From: Pseudomonas nitroreducens
GTDB taxonomy: Bacteria; Pseudomonadota; Gammaproteobacteria; Pseudomonadales; Pseudomonadaceae
Reading direction: 5' to 3'
DNA length: 64,000 nucleotides
NCBI RefSeq assembly: GCF_024170165.1
Contig: NZ_JALJXP010000005.1
Location: 124,001 to 188,000 of the forward strand
The notes beneath the pieces were generated by a model. It was given only the letters and a program-made list of their open reading frames with translations. It had not been told where the DNA came from and made no database searches. Positions 34,533 through 44,404 of the stretch are shown piece after piece (positions within the stretch are counted from its first letter, which is position 1; each line of letters begins with the position of its first letter). A program made the translations under genes and the position numbers.

Positions 34533-36767
34533 ATGTCGTCCCGTCCGATGCAGTTCCTTCCGCCCTTCCTGCTGCTTTCCAGCTGCCTGCTGTCCTTCGC
34601 CGTACAGGCCGCCAGCGCCGATTCCGATGTCGTCGAGTTCGACAGCGAAACCATCGTCGCCACCGCCGCCGAGGAAGCCAAGCAGATGCCGGGCGTGTCG
34701 ATCATCACCGCCGAGGACATCAAGAAGCGCCCGCCGGCCAGCGACCTGTCGCAGATCATCCGCACCATGCCGGGCGTCAACCTGACCGGCAACTCCACCA
34801 GTGGCCAGCGCGGCAACAACCGGCAGATCGACATCCGCGGCATGGGCCCGGAGAACACCATGATCCTGGTGGACGGCAAGCCGGTTTCCAGCCGCAACGC
34901 CGTGCGCTACGGCTGGCGCGGCGAGCGTGATTCGCGCGGCGACACCAACTGGGTGCCGGCTGACCAGGTGGAGCGCATCGAAGTGCTGCGCGGCCCGGCG
35001 GCGGCGCGCTACGGCAACGGTGCAGCAGGCGGCGTGGTGAACATCATCACCAAGCAGGCCGGCAAGGAAACCCACGGCGACGTCACCGTCTACAGCAACT
35101 TCCCGCAGCACAGCGACGAAGGCGCCACCCAGCGCATGACCTTCGGCCTCAACGGCCCGCTGACCGACACCCTGAGCTACCGCGTCTACGGCAACGTCGC
35201 CAAGACCGACTCGGACGACTGGGACATCAACGCCGGCCACGAATCCAACCGCACCGGCAACCAGGTCGGCACCCTCCCCGCCGGCCGCGAAGGCGTGCGC
35301 AACAAGGACGTCAACGGCCTGCTCAGCTGGCACCTGACGCCCGAGCAGACGCTGGACTTCGAAGCCGGCTTCAGCCGCCAGGGCAACATCTACACAGGCG
35401 ATACGCAGAACACCAACAGCAACGCCAACGTGAAGTCCATGCTCGGTCACGAGACCAACCGCATGTACCGCGAGAACTACTCGGTCACCCATCGCGGCGA
35501 CTGGGACTTCGGCAGCTCCATGGCCTACCTGCAGTACGAGAAGACCCGCAACAGCCGCATCAACGAAGGCCTGGCCGGCGGCACCGAGGGCATCTTCAGC
35601 AACACCGATTTCTACACCGCCACCCTGCGCGACCTCACCGCCCACGGCGAAGTGAACCTGCCGCTGCATGCCTGGCGCGACCAGACCCTGACCCTGGGCA
35701 GCGAATGGGTGCAGCAGAAGCTCGACGACCCCAGCGCCAACACCCAGACCACCAGCGAAGGCGGCTCGGTACCGGGGCTGACCAGCAGCAACCGCGACAC
35801 CACCTCCCAGGCGCAGATCTTCTCGCTGTTCGCCGAGGACAACATCGAACTGCTGCCCGGCACCATGCTCACCCCGGGCCTGCGCTGGGACCACCACAGT
35901 ATCGTCGGCGACAATTTCAGCCCGTCGCTGAACCTGTCCCACGCGCTGACCGACACCGTCACCCTGAAGGCCGGCATCGCCCGCGCCTACAAGGCGCCGA
36001 ACCTGTACCAGCTGAACCCTGACTACCTGCTCTACAGCCGCGGCCAGGGCTGCTATGGCCAGAGCACCAGCTGCTACCTGCAGGGCAACGAGGACCTCAA
36101 GGCGGAAACCAGCGTCAACAAGGAACTGGGCATCGAGTTCCAGAAGGACGGCCTGATCGCCGGCCTGACCTACTTCCGCAACGACTACAAGAACAAGATC
36201 GAGTCGGGCCTGTCGCCCATCGATCAGGCCAGCGGCGGCACCGGCAGCTACGCCAACGCGGCGATCTACCAGTGGGAAAACGTGCCCAAGGCGCTGGTCG
36301 AGGGCCTGGAAGGCACCCTGACCATTCCGCTGATGGAACAGCTGAAGTGGAGCAACAACTTCACCTACATGCTGCAGTCGAAGAACAAGGAAACCGGCGA
36401 CGTACTCTCGGTAACGCCGAAGTACACCCTGAACTCCATGCTCGACTGGCAGGCCACCGACGCGCTGTCGCTGCAGGCCAGCGTCGCCTGGTACGGCAAG
36501 CAGACGCCGAAGAAGTACGACTACCACGGCGACCGCGTTACCGGTAGCGCCAACAACCAGCTCTCGCCCTACGCCATCGCCGGGCTGAGCGGCACCTACG
36601 TGTTCACCAAGAACCTGAGCTTCACCGCCGGGGTGGACAACGTCTTCGACAAGCGCCTGTTCCGCGAGGGCAATGCCCAGGGCGTGAACGGCATCGAAGG
36701 CGCCGGCGCCGCCACCTACAACGAACCCGGCCGCACGCTGTACACCAGCCTCACCGCGTCCTTCTGA
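34533..36767 (+). CDS. pfeA: Ferric enterobactin receptor PfeA
   Basis: A 744-residue TonB-dependent receptor, near the length of PfeA/FepA. Signal peptide SSCLLSFAVQAASA; TonB box region DVVEFDSETIVATA; plug domain with IIRTMPGVNLTGNSTSGQRG, IDIRGMGPENTMILVDGKP and VERIEVLRGPAAARYGNGAA; barrel with the disulfide-type pair GQGCYGQSTSCYLQG and terminal LTASF. These blocks are characteristic of the FepA/PfeA/IroN catecholate group. ATG 34533 has GGAG upstream. The gene follows pfeRS and a Fur-like box, and the esterase gene begins 16 nt after it. Confidence 0.93.
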   Translation: MSSRPMQFLPPFLLLSSCLLSFAVQAASADSDVVEFDSETIVATAAEEAKQMPGVSIITAEDIKKRPPASDLSQIIRTMPGVNLTGNSTSGQRGNNRQIDIRGMGPENTMILVDGKPVSSRNAVRYGWRGERDSRGDTNWVPADQVERIEVLRGPAAARYGNGAAGGVVNIITKQAGKETHGDVTVYSNFPQHSDEGATQRMTFGLNGPLTDTLSYRVYGNVAKTDSDDWDINAGHESNRTGNQVGTLPAGREGVRNKDVNGLLSWHLTPEQTLDFEAGFSRQGNIYTGDTQNTNSNANVKSMLGHETNRMYRENYSVTHRGDWDFGSSMAYLQYEKTRNSRINEGLAGGTEGIFSNTDFYTATLRDLTAHGEVNLPLHAWRDQTLTLGSEWVQQKLDDPSANTQTTSEGGSVPGLTSSNRDTTSQAQIFSLFAEDNIELLPGTMLTPGLRWDHHSIVGDNFSPSLNLSHALTDTVTLKAGIARAYKAPNLYQLNPDYLLYSRGQGCYGQSTSCYLQGNEDLKAETSVNKELGIEFQKDGLIAGLTYFRNDYKNKIESGLSPIDQASGGTGSYANAAIYQWENVPKALVEGLEGTLTIPLMEQLKWSNNFTYMLQSKNKETGDVLSVTPKYTLNSMLDWQATDALSLQASVAWYGKQTPKKYDYHGDRVTGSANNQLSPYAIAGLSGTYVFTKNLSFTAGVDNVFDKRLFREGNAQGVNGIEGAGAATYNEPGRTLYTSLTASF

Positions 36768-36771
36768 TTAG

Positions 36772-37677
<906 letters not shown>

Positions 37678-37714
37678 TACGCCAGGACGCACCCATCCTG
37701 CGTACCCGGCTTTG

Positions 37715-37790
37715 TTCGCGAGCAAGCTCGCTCCTACAAGTTCAGCCTCGGCTTCGGGCGCCCTTCGTAGGAGCGAGCTTGCTCGCGAAC
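37715..37790. repeat. REP doublet 1 (inverted pair)
   Basis: TTCGCGAGCAAGCTCGCTCC (37715-37734, then TACAA) and its inverted copy at 37765-37790. Each unit can fold by itself and the pair can form a large cruciform. It separates the pfe operon from a convergent LysR gene. Confidence 0.9.
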
Positions 37791-37825
37791 CCACCCAACG
37801 CCGCCCCTGCAGGTGTACACCGTCG

Positions 37826-38719
37826 TCAGACCGATGCGGCAATCCGCTCGCGCAACCAGCGATGCGCCGGGTCACGGTGCGAGCGTTCGTCCCAGAGCAT
37901 CGACATCTCGTACCCCGGCACCTGTACCGGCGCCTCCACCACCCGCAACGCCGGGTTATCCCGCACCAGCCGCGCCGGCACCATGGCTACCAGGTCACTG
38001 CTGGCCAGCGCCGAGATGACGAAGAGAAAGTGCGGCACCGACAGCGCCACGCGCCGGCTCAGGCCAACTTCTGCCAGCGTCTCGTCGGTCACCCCGCTGA
38101 AACCACCGCCATCGGGCGACACCATCACATGTTCCAGCTGGCAGAACTGCGCCAGAGTCGGCTTGCGCTTGAGCTTCGGGTGCCCGGCGCGACCGGCCAG
38201 CACGTAGCGTTCACTGAACAATGTTCGGCGGCGCATGCCCGGCGGGCTGCCGCCGCTGGTGTGGAAGGCCAGGTCGATCTCGCCCTGCTCCGCCTGCCGG
38301 GCGATGCGCGGCGGCGACAGCTCCAGCAGCGCCAGACGGGTGCCCGGCGCACTGCCCCGAATGGCGCTCAGGGCCGGCAGCAGGATGGTGGATTCGCCAT
38401 AGTCCGTCGCCGCGATGCGCCAGGTGTTGTCGGCCTGGGCCGGGTCGAACGGTGCGGACGGCGCCACCGCCTGCTCCAGTGCTTCCAGGGCGATGCGCAA
38501 GGGTTCGCGCAGGGACTCAGCCCGCGCCGTCGGGCGCATGCCGCGCGGGCCGGGCAGCAGCAGCGGGTCGTCGAAGATGTCGCGAAGCTTCGCCAGGTGC
38601 ACGCTCACCGACGGCTGCGAGAAGTTCAGTCGCTCGGCCGCGCGGGTCACGTTGTGCTCGGCGAGCAGCACATCCAGGGTTACCAGCAGGTTGAGGTCGA
38701 GCCTGCGCAGATTATTCAT
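37826..38719 (-). CDS. LysR-family transcriptional regulator
   Basis: A 297-residue LysR regulator. The N-terminal winged HTH reads LDLNLLVTLDVLLAEHNVTR and AAERLNFSQPSVSVHLAKLR, in the NodD/NahR-like branch (LDLNLL start). The effector domain begins near residue 95 (TWRIAATDYGESTILLPALS). ATG 38719 opens the frame. It diverges from a quinone-reductase gene at 38809 with 89 nt between starts, the usual arrangement of a LysR activator and its target. A direct repeat TATACCTG lies in the gap. Confidence 0.9.
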   Translation of the reverse strand: MNNLRRLDLNLLVTLDVLLAEHNVTRAAERLNFSQPSVSVHLAKLRDIFDDPLLLPGPRGMRPTARAESLREPLRIALEALEQAVAPSAPFDPAQADNTWRIAATDYGESTILLPALSAIRGSAPGTRLALLELSPPRIARQAEQGEIDLAFHTSGGSPPGMRRRTLFSERYVLAGRAGHPKLKRKPTLAQFCQLEHVMVSPDGGGFSGVTDETLAEVGLSRRVALSVPHFLFVISALASSDLVAMVPARLVRDNPALRVVEAPVQVPGYEMSMLWDERSHRDPAHRWLRERIAASV

Positions 38720-38722
38720 TCG

Positions 38723-38761
38723 TATACCTGGGATTTAAGATATTCATTTCAACTATACCTG
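38723..38761. promoter_or_regulatory. Direct repeats TATACCTG in the LysR/quinone-reductase divergent promoter
   Basis: TATACCTG occurs at 38723-38730 and 38754-38761, 31 bp apart, in an otherwise AT-rich gap between divergent genes. It could be the regulator's recognition and activation sites, although LysR sites are more often T-N11-A dyads. Confidence 0.45.
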
Positions 38762-38808
38762 CGGCAATCGCATCCTGCGCGCACCCCACCGCTCACAGGA
38801 GAGCCGCC

Positions 38809-39585
38809 ATGAAGGTACTGATCGTCTACGCCCACCCGGAACCGCGCTCGCTCAATGGTTCGCTGAAGGATTTCGCCGTGCGCCGCCTGCAGGCAGCCGG
38901 CCATGAAGTGCAGGTCTCCGACCTCTATGCGATGAATTGGAAAGCCGCGCTGGACGCCTCCGACAGCCTCGACCGCGACCCCGAGGCGCGCTTCGATCCG
39001 TCCCAGGACTCCAGGCGCGCCTACGCCGCTGGCCGGCAGAGCAGCGATATCGCCGCCGAGCAGGAAAAGCTGCGCTGGGCCGACACGGTGATCCTGCAAT
39101 TCCCGCTGTGGTGGTTCAGCATGCCGGCGATCCTCAAGGGCTGGTTCGAACGGGTCTATGCCTACGGCTTCGCCTATGGCGTCGGCGAACACTCCGATGC
39201 CCGCTGGGGCGACCGCTACGGCGAAGGCAACCTCGCCGGCAAACGCGCCATGCTGGTGGTCACCACCGGCGGCTGGGAATCGCACTACAGCGCCCGCGGC
39301 ATCAACGGGCCGATCGATGACCTGCTGTTCCCGATCCACCACGGCGTACTGCACTACCCCGGCTTCGATGTGCTGCCGCCCTACCTGATCTACCGCACCA
39401 GCCGCGTCGATGCGGATCGTTACGCACAGATCGAACGGGAACTCGGCGAGCGCCTGGACACACTGCAGACCACCCCGCCCATCCCCTTCCGCCGGCAGAA
39501 TGGCGGGGATTACGACATCCCCGCGCTGACCCTGCGCGAGGAGATCGAGCCGCATGCGAGCGGTTTCAAGGCACACCTGAACTGA
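38809..39585 (+). CDS. Flavodoxin-like NAD(P)H:quinone oxidoreductase
   Basis: A 258-residue flavoprotein of the NQO1/MdaB/Flavodoxin_2 family. It begins MKVLIVYAHPEPRSLNGSLK (FMN/FAD phosphate loop) and contains ILQFPLWWFSMPAILKGWFE, VVTTGGWESHYSARGINGP and FPIHHGVLHYPGFDVLPPY. It performs two-electron reduction of quinones or related electrophiles in the cytoplasm. It is divergent from and probably controlled by the LysR regulator at 37826. Downstream, ~280 bp separates it from the next operon. Confidence 0.9.
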   Translation: MKVLIVYAHPEPRSLNGSLKDFAVRRLQAAGHEVQVSDLYAMNWKAALDASDSLDRDPEARFDPSQDSRRAYAAGRQSSDIAAEQEKLRWADTVILQFPLWWFSMPAILKGWFERVYAYGFAYGVGEHSDARWGDRYGEGNLAGKRAMLVVTTGGWESHYSARGINGPIDDLLFPIHHGVLHYPGFDVLPPYLIYRTSRVDADRYAQIERELGERLDTLQTTPPIPFRRQNGGDYDIPALTLREEIEPHASGFKAHLN

Positions 39586-39715
39586 CCTGCCAGCGCCCTG
39601 CCTGCCGCTGCAAACCGGTGCAGGCTCCTTTCAAGGCAAGGCTCTGAGGCGCGCATTTCCTGCGCCCGGAGCCCTGTCCGCAGCGCCCCGAAAGGGTGCG
39701 CAATGCACCACCAGA

Positions 39716-39758
39716 GAACTATTTGATTCAATAAAATTAGATATTGAACTATTTGATT
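39716..39758. promoter_or_regulatory. Direct repeat GAACTATTTGATT x2 upstream of the ABC/ureide operon
   Basis: The 13-mer GAACTATTTGATT is at 39716-39728 and again at 39746-39758, with a 30-bp period. The stretch is unusually AT-rich for this genome. It ends 106 nt before the start of the binding-protein gene and is a good candidate operator for the RpiR-type regulator encoded at 43469 in the same operon. Confidence 0.6.
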
Positions 39759-39864
39759 TACAGGCTTACCCTCGACGACAGATTCCCCAGACGGGATCGC
39801 CAGCTTCTTCAGAACAGGCCGCTTCAAAAGCGGCCTCTGTACAACAAGAACGAGGGGAGCAGCA

Positions 39865-40650
39865 ATGAAAGCAAAGGTTGTAGCAGGATTCGCCCTGGCG
39901 GCAGCATTCGCCGCCGGAGCCGGCAGCGCCTGGTCCGCTGACTGGACGGTCGGCGCCAACGTCGGCAACGTGCCCTGGGAGTTCCAGGACGCCAAGGGCG
40001 ACATCGTCGGCTTTGAAGTGGACGTGGTCCGCGAGGCCGCCAGGCGCGCCGGGAAGACCGTCGAGTTCGTCAACATTCCTTTCAATGGCCTGTTCAGCGC
40101 CGTGCAATCGCAGCGCGCGGACCTGGCCATTTCCTCCATCACCATCACCCCCAAGCGCCTGGAATCGGTCGGCTTCGCCCAGCCGTACTACGACAGCGAC
40201 CAGTCCCTGTCGGTGCTCAAGTCCTCCTCGATCAAGAGCCTGGACGACCTCTCCGGCAAGGTGGTCGGCGTCGATACCGGCTCCACCGGCGACATGTGGG
40301 TCGGCCAGCACAGCGCGCAGTACAAGATCGGCGACGTGTCGCGCTACGAAGGGCTGTCCCCGGCCATGCTCGACCTCGCCTCCGGGCGTATCGACGGCTA
40401 TATCAGCGATATCCCCGCGGTGCTCTATTACATCAAGGACAAGCCGCAGTACGCCGTGGTCGCGCACATCCCCACCGGGGAGCGCTACGCCATCATGCAC
40501 GCGAAGAACTGGCCGGCCTCGGCGCAACTGAACGACATCATCAGCGCCATGAAACAGGACGGCTACATCGCCGGCCTGCACAAGAAGTGGTTCGGCGCCG
40601 ATGCAACCGCCGGCTCCAGCACCCTGGAAGTAGTCGACGCACCGCACTGA
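39865..40650 (+). CDS. Periplasmic amino-acid-type ABC binding protein (SBP family 3)
   Basis: A 261-residue protein with signal peptide AAAFAAGAGSAWSA. Family 3 features: VGANVGNVPWEFQDAKGDIV, VGFEVDVVREAARRAG, VQSQRADLAISSITITPKR and FAQPYYDSDQSL. Such proteins bind polar amino acids, opines or related zwitterions. RBS GAGGGGAG before ATG 39865. It starts an operon with its own permease and ATPase and then catabolic genes of ureide type, so the ligand may be a hydantoin, a carbamoyl amino acid or an amino acid derived from them. Confidence 0.9.
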   Translation: MKAKVVAGFALAAAFAAGAGSAWSADWTVGANVGNVPWEFQDAKGDIVGFEVDVVREAARRAGKTVEFVNIPFNGLFSAVQSQRADLAISSITITPKRLESVGFAQPYYDSDQSLSVLKSSSIKSLDDLSGKVVGVDTGSTGDMWVGQHSAQYKIGDVSRYEGLSPAMLDLASGRIDGYISDIPAVLYYIKDKPQYAVVAHIPTGERYAIMHAKNWPASAQLNDIISAMKQDGYIAGLHKKWFGADATAGSSTLEVVDAPH

Positions 40651-40720
40651 AACCATCCCAGCCACGCGGCGGCCTGCAGCGGCGCCGCTTCGCTCAGGCC
40701 GCTTCGTTTAGGAAGTCCCG

Positions 40721-41398
40721 ATGGAACTGCTACATACCTTCTTCAACTGGAACGTCTTCGTCGACGCCCTGCCGGTGATGCTGCGCGGGCTCGGCGTGAC
40801 CATCATGCTCGGCATCGTCAGCATCGTGCTGGGTCTGGTCGGCGGGCTGGCGCTGGCGATGATCCGCCTGTACGCCCTGGCTCCCCTGCGTGCCCTGGCG
40901 CGTTTCTACATCGACGTACTTCGCTCGATCCCGCTGCTGGTGCTGCTGGTGCTGATCTACTACGCACTGCCGTTCATGGGCATTCGCCTGTCGTCCTTCG
41001 CGGCGGCGACCATGGCGCTGTCGATGGTCTCCTGCGCCTATGCCGCGGAAATCTTCCGCTCCGGCATCGAGGCCATCCCGCGGGGCCAGTTCGAGGCCGC
41101 CGCATCGCAGGGCATGAGCTTCTTCCACACCATGCGCGACGTGATCCTGCCGCAGGCCATGCGCATCGTCATGCCGCCGATGACCAGCAACTGCATCAAC
41201 GTGATGAAGGACACCGCCCTGGCCTCGGTCGTGGCGATGCCCGACCTGCTCAAGCAGGCGACCCAGGCGCAGGCGCTGGCGGCGAACCCGACGCCACTGG
41301 TCGGCGCAGCCGTCATGTACCTGCTGCTGTTGCTGCCCCTGGTGCAGATGGTGAGCTGGATCGAGCAACGCAATCACAGCCGGAGCAAAACCGCATGA
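40721..41398 (+). CDS. Amino-acid-type ABC importer permease
   Basis: A 225-residue inner-membrane permease of the HisM/GlnP family with about five membrane segments. It has the N-terminal [20 protein letters not shown] typical of the family, [20 protein letters not shown], and the coupling loop [20 protein letters not shown] (EAA motif). Only one permease gene is present, so it is likely a homodimer. The stop overlaps the ATPase start in an ATGA. Confidence 0.92.
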   Translation: MELLHTFFNWNVFVDALPVMLRGLGVTIMLGIVSIVLGLVGGLALAMIRLYALAPLRALARFYIDVLRSIPLLVLLVLIYYALPFMGIRLSSFAAATMALSMVSCAYAAEIFRSGIEAIPRGQFEAAASQGMSFFHTMRDVILPQAMRIVMPPMTSNCINVMKDTALASVVAMPDLLKQATQAQALAANPTPLVGAAVMYLLLLLPLVQMVSWIEQRNHSRSKTA

Positions 41399-42129
41399 AG
41401 CCGATCATCCAGGTCCAGCGCATGTCCAAGCACTACGGTGATTTCCAGGCCCTGCACGGCATCGACCTCGACGTCGTCGAAGGCGAGGTGGTAGTCATCC
41501 TCGGTCCTTCCGGCTCGGGCAAGTCCACCCTGATCCGCTGCATCAACCTGCTGGAGAACTACCAGCAAGGTGACATCCTGGTGGCCGGCGAGCGTGTCGA
41601 GAACGGCCCGCGCCTGGCGCATATCCGCAGCGAAGTGGGCATGGTGTTCCAGGGCTTCAACCTCTATCCGCACCTGAGCGTGCTGGACAACGTGGCCCTG
41701 GCGCCGATCCGCGTACGGAAGATGTCACGCCGCGACGCCCAGGCCCGCGCCCAGGTGCTGCTGGAAAAGGTCGGCATGGCCAGCCATGCGCACAAGCTGC
41801 CCGGACAGCTCTCCGGCGGCCAGCAACAGCGCGTGGCGATTGCCCGCACCATGGCCATGGAGCCCAAGGTCATCCTCTTCGATGAACCCACCTCCGCGCT
41901 CGATCCGGAGATGGTCGGCGAAGTGCTGGACGTCATGCAGGCCCTGGCCCGCACCGGCGTGACCATGATCGTCGTCACCCACGAAATGGGCTTCGCCCGG
42001 CGCGTGGCCGACCGGGTGATCTTCATGGAAAGCGGACGCATCGTCGAAGAGAACCAGCCCGAGGCGTTCTTCACCCAGCCCCGTGAAGCACGAACCCAAG
42101 CCTTCCTGCAGGCCATCCTGCATCACTGA
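41395..42129 (+). CDS. Amino-acid-type ABC importer ATPase
   Basis: A 244-residue ATPase with Walker [11 protein letters not shown]-loop [18 protein letters not shown], signature [15 protein letters not shown], Walker [16 protein letters not shown] and switch His in VTHEMGFA. These are diagnostic of the GlnQ/HisP polar amino-acid group. It begins inside the permease stop (ATGA). It energises uptake with the two preceding proteins. Confidence 0.93.
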   Translation: MKPIIQVQRMSKHYGDFQALHGIDLDVVEGEVVVILGPSGSGKSTLIRCINLLENYQQGDILVAGERVENGPRLAHIRSEVGMVFQGFNLYPHLSVLDNVALAPIRVRKMSRRDAQARAQVLLEKVGMASHAHKLPGQLSGGQQQRVAIARTMAMEPKVILFDEPTSALDPEMVGEVLDVMQALARTGVTMIVVTHEMGFARRVADRVIFMESGRIVEENQPEAFFTQPREARTQAFLQAILHH

Positions 42130-42172
42130 ACAATGTCCCAGTGAACAATGCTCACCCAATAGGAGCACTGCC

Positions 42173-43438
42173 TTGAATCTGCCCCTTGCTTCCTGCCCAG
42201 CCGCACTCGACATGGACTACGTGCGGGCCCAGTTCCCCATGCTGGCCGACGGCTTCGCCTACCTCGACAACGCCGGTGGTTCGGCCGTGCTCGGTCGCGT
42301 GGCCGACCGGGTGCGCGACTACCTGCTCCACCACAGCGTGCAACTGGGCGCTTCCTACGGCGGCTCGGTGGATGCCGGCGCGCTCGTTCTGCAGGCGCGC
42401 CAGGCCGTCGCGCAGTTGATCAATGCCCGTCACCACGAAGAAGTGATCATGGGCGGCTCGACCACCCACCTGCTGCAGACGCTCTGCCGCGCGCTGGCGC
42501 CGAGCATCGGGCCCGGCGATGAAATCATCGTCACCAACAGCGACCACGAAGCCAATATCGGTCCCTGGGTGCGTCTGGCCGAAGATCGCGGCGCCACGCT
42601 GAAATTCTGGGAAGTCGACCGTGACAGCCGCGAGCTGGAACTGGCCGACCTGGACCAGTTGCTCAGCCCGCGCACCCGCTACGTCAGCATGACCCACGCC
42701 TCCAACATCCTCGGCAGCGTCAACCCGGTCGCCGAAGTCGCGCAGCGCGTCCACGCGGTCGGCGGCAAACTCTGCGTCGATGCCGTCGCCTACGCACCGC
42801 ACCGCCTGGTGGATGTCCAGGCCAGTGCCGCGGACTATTACGTGTTCAGCTTCTACAAGGTCTTCGGCCCGCACTTTGCGGTGCTCTGGGGCCAGCGCGA
42901 AGCACTGCTGGAACTGCCGAGCCTGAACCACTTCTTCATCGGCCGCGAAGTGCTCCCCTACAAGCTGCAGCCGGGCAACCTCAACTACGAGCTGTCCCAT
43001 GGCTGCGCCGGCATCAACGACTACCTGCTGGACATCGGTACTCGCCTCGGCGCCCAGGGCAATCCGCGGCAGATCATGCAGGCCGCCTTCGACGCCTTCG
43101 AACAGCAGGAAGATCGGGTTGCCGAACGCCTGCTGCAGTTCCTCCGCGACAAGCCCGGCGTGCGTATCATTGGCCAGGCGCAGGTGAAAGACCGCGCGCG
43201 CGTGCCTACCATCAGCTTCGTCGTCGACGGGCTGCTCTCGGAGAGTGTGGTGCAAGCCATGGACGAACAGCGTATCGGTATCCGTTTCGGCGATTTCTAC
43301 GCCAGGCGCCTGATCGAGCATCTCGGACTGGCGAAGCATGGCGGAGTGGTGAGGGTATCCATCGCGCACTACAACACACTCGAGGAGATCGACCGCCTGG
43401 TCGAACACCTCGACGGCACGCTCGATCGCCTGCGCTGA
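42173..43438 (+). CDS. Class V aminotransferase-fold PLP enzyme (cysteine desulfurase-like)
   Basis: A 421-residue fold-type I PLP enzyme. FAYLDNAGGSAVLGRVADRV begins the family domain, MGGSTTHLLQTLCRAL forms the phosphate-binding region, SMTHASNILGSVNPVAEVA and LCVDAVAYAPHRLVDVQ carry the PLP Asp, and FSFYKVFGPHFAVLWG holds the Schiff-base Lys. This is the cysteine-desulfurase-like subgroup with SFYK rather than SufS proper. The reaction could be desulfuration, transamination (as PucG in purine breakdown) or racemisation. The start is TTG 42173 with AGGAG 7 nt upstream. Confidence 0.82.
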   Translation: MNLPLASCPAALDMDYVRAQFPMLADGFAYLDNAGGSAVLGRVADRVRDYLLHHSVQLGASYGGSVDAGALVLQARQAVAQLINARHHEEVIMGGSTTHLLQTLCRALAPSIGPGDEIIVTNSDHEANIGPWVRLAEDRGATLKFWEVDRDSRELELADLDQLLSPRTRYVSMTHASNILGSVNPVAEVAQRVHAVGGKLCVDAVAYAPHRLVDVQASAADYYVFSFYKVFGPHFAVLWGQREALLELPSLNHFFIGREVLPYKLQPGNLNYELSHGCAGINDYLLDIGTRLGAQGNPRQIMQAAFDAFEQQEDRVAERLLQFLRDKPGVRIIGQAQVKDRARVPTISFVVDGLLSESVVQAMDEQRIGIRFGDFYARRLIEHLGLAKHGGVVRVSIAHYNTLEEIDRLVEHLDGTLDRLR

Positions 43439-43468
43439 TCGACGCTCCCCTACCTGACCGAGCCTCTT

Positions 43469-44344
43469 ATGTCTGCCCCGAAGAATCTCACGGAACTGCG
43501 TGCCGCCATCGTCGCCCAGCAGGTCGACCTGACCCAGCGCATGCGCGATGCCGCCCGCTACCTGACGGACCACCCCCATGACGTCGCGCTGAACACCGTT
43601 GCGGCGCTCAGCGAGCGATCGGGCATTGCTTCGACTGCCTTCATCCGCCTCGCCAAGGCGCTGGGTTTCAACGGCTTCAGCGAGCTGCAGAAGCTGTTCA
43701 AGGAACCTCTGCAGCAGGCCGGCCAGGGCAGCTTCAGCGAGCGCATCCGCCACCACAAGGGCGAACAGCTGCTGGAGGACCCCACCGACGTCGGCGGCAT
43801 CCTGCGCGAGTTCAGCCGGGCCAATATCGTCTCGCTGGAGCATCTGGCAGAAGGCACGCAGCAGGCAGCCATCGAAGAGGCCATCGCGTTGCTGCAAGGC
43901 TCGCGCACCGCCTTCGTGATCGGCATGCGCCGTTCCTTCCCGGTCGCCAGCTACCTGAGCTACGCGCTCAGTCGCGGCGGTCGGCCGTCGGTACATATCG
44001 GCGGTTTCGGCGGCACCCTGCGCGAGCAGGTCGGCGCGGTGCGTGCCGATGACGTGCTGGTGGCGGTCAGCTTCCCGCCCTATGCAAGCGACACCGTCGA
44101 GGCTTGCCAGCAGGCCCTGGCCGCCGGCGCCAGGGTGCTGGCGATCACCGACAGCCTGCTCAGCCCGATTGCCCAGGGCGCGGCCGTGCTGATCGAGGTC
44201 AGCGATGCCGAACTGCTCGGTTTCCGTTCGCTGACGGCGTCGTTCTGCGTGGCCCAGACCCTGGCGATGGGTCTGGCCTTCCGCGACCGCCAGGCCGCGG
44301 ACGGCAGTTTCGATCATCAGGTGCTCGAAGACATCGACTGCTGA
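43469..44344 (+). CDS. RpiR/MurR-family transcriptional regulator
   Basis: A 291-residue regulator. The N-terminal HTH_6 domain reads VAALSERSGIASTAFIRLAK, and the C-terminal SIS domain (about 130-265) contains SRTAFVIGMRRSFPVASYLS, VLVAVSFPPYASDTVEACQQ and VLAITDSLLSPIAQGAAVLI. RpiR proteins sense phosphorylated sugars or other small metabolites through SIS. It is embedded in the ureide operon, so it probably controls that operon. The AT-rich direct repeat at 39716 is a candidate site. Confidence 0.9.
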   Translation: MSAPKNLTELRAAIVAQQVDLTQRMRDAARYLTDHPHDVALNTVAALSERSGIASTAFIRLAKALGFNGFSELQKLFKEPLQQAGQGSFSERIRHHKGEQLLEDPTDVGGILREFSRANIVSLEHLAEGTQQAAIEEAIALLQGSRTAFVIGMRRSFPVASYLSYALSRGGRPSVHIGGFGGTLREQVGAVRADDVLVAVSFPPYASDTVEACQQALAAGARVLAITDSLLSPIAQGAAVLIEVSDAELLGFRSLTASFCVAQTLAMGLAFRDRQAADGSFDHQVLEDIDC

Positions 44345-44404
44345 TCCACCCCAATCCTCTTTTTTCGGTGCGGCCCAGCGGGCCGCTGCCAGGAGTCCCT
44401 CTGC

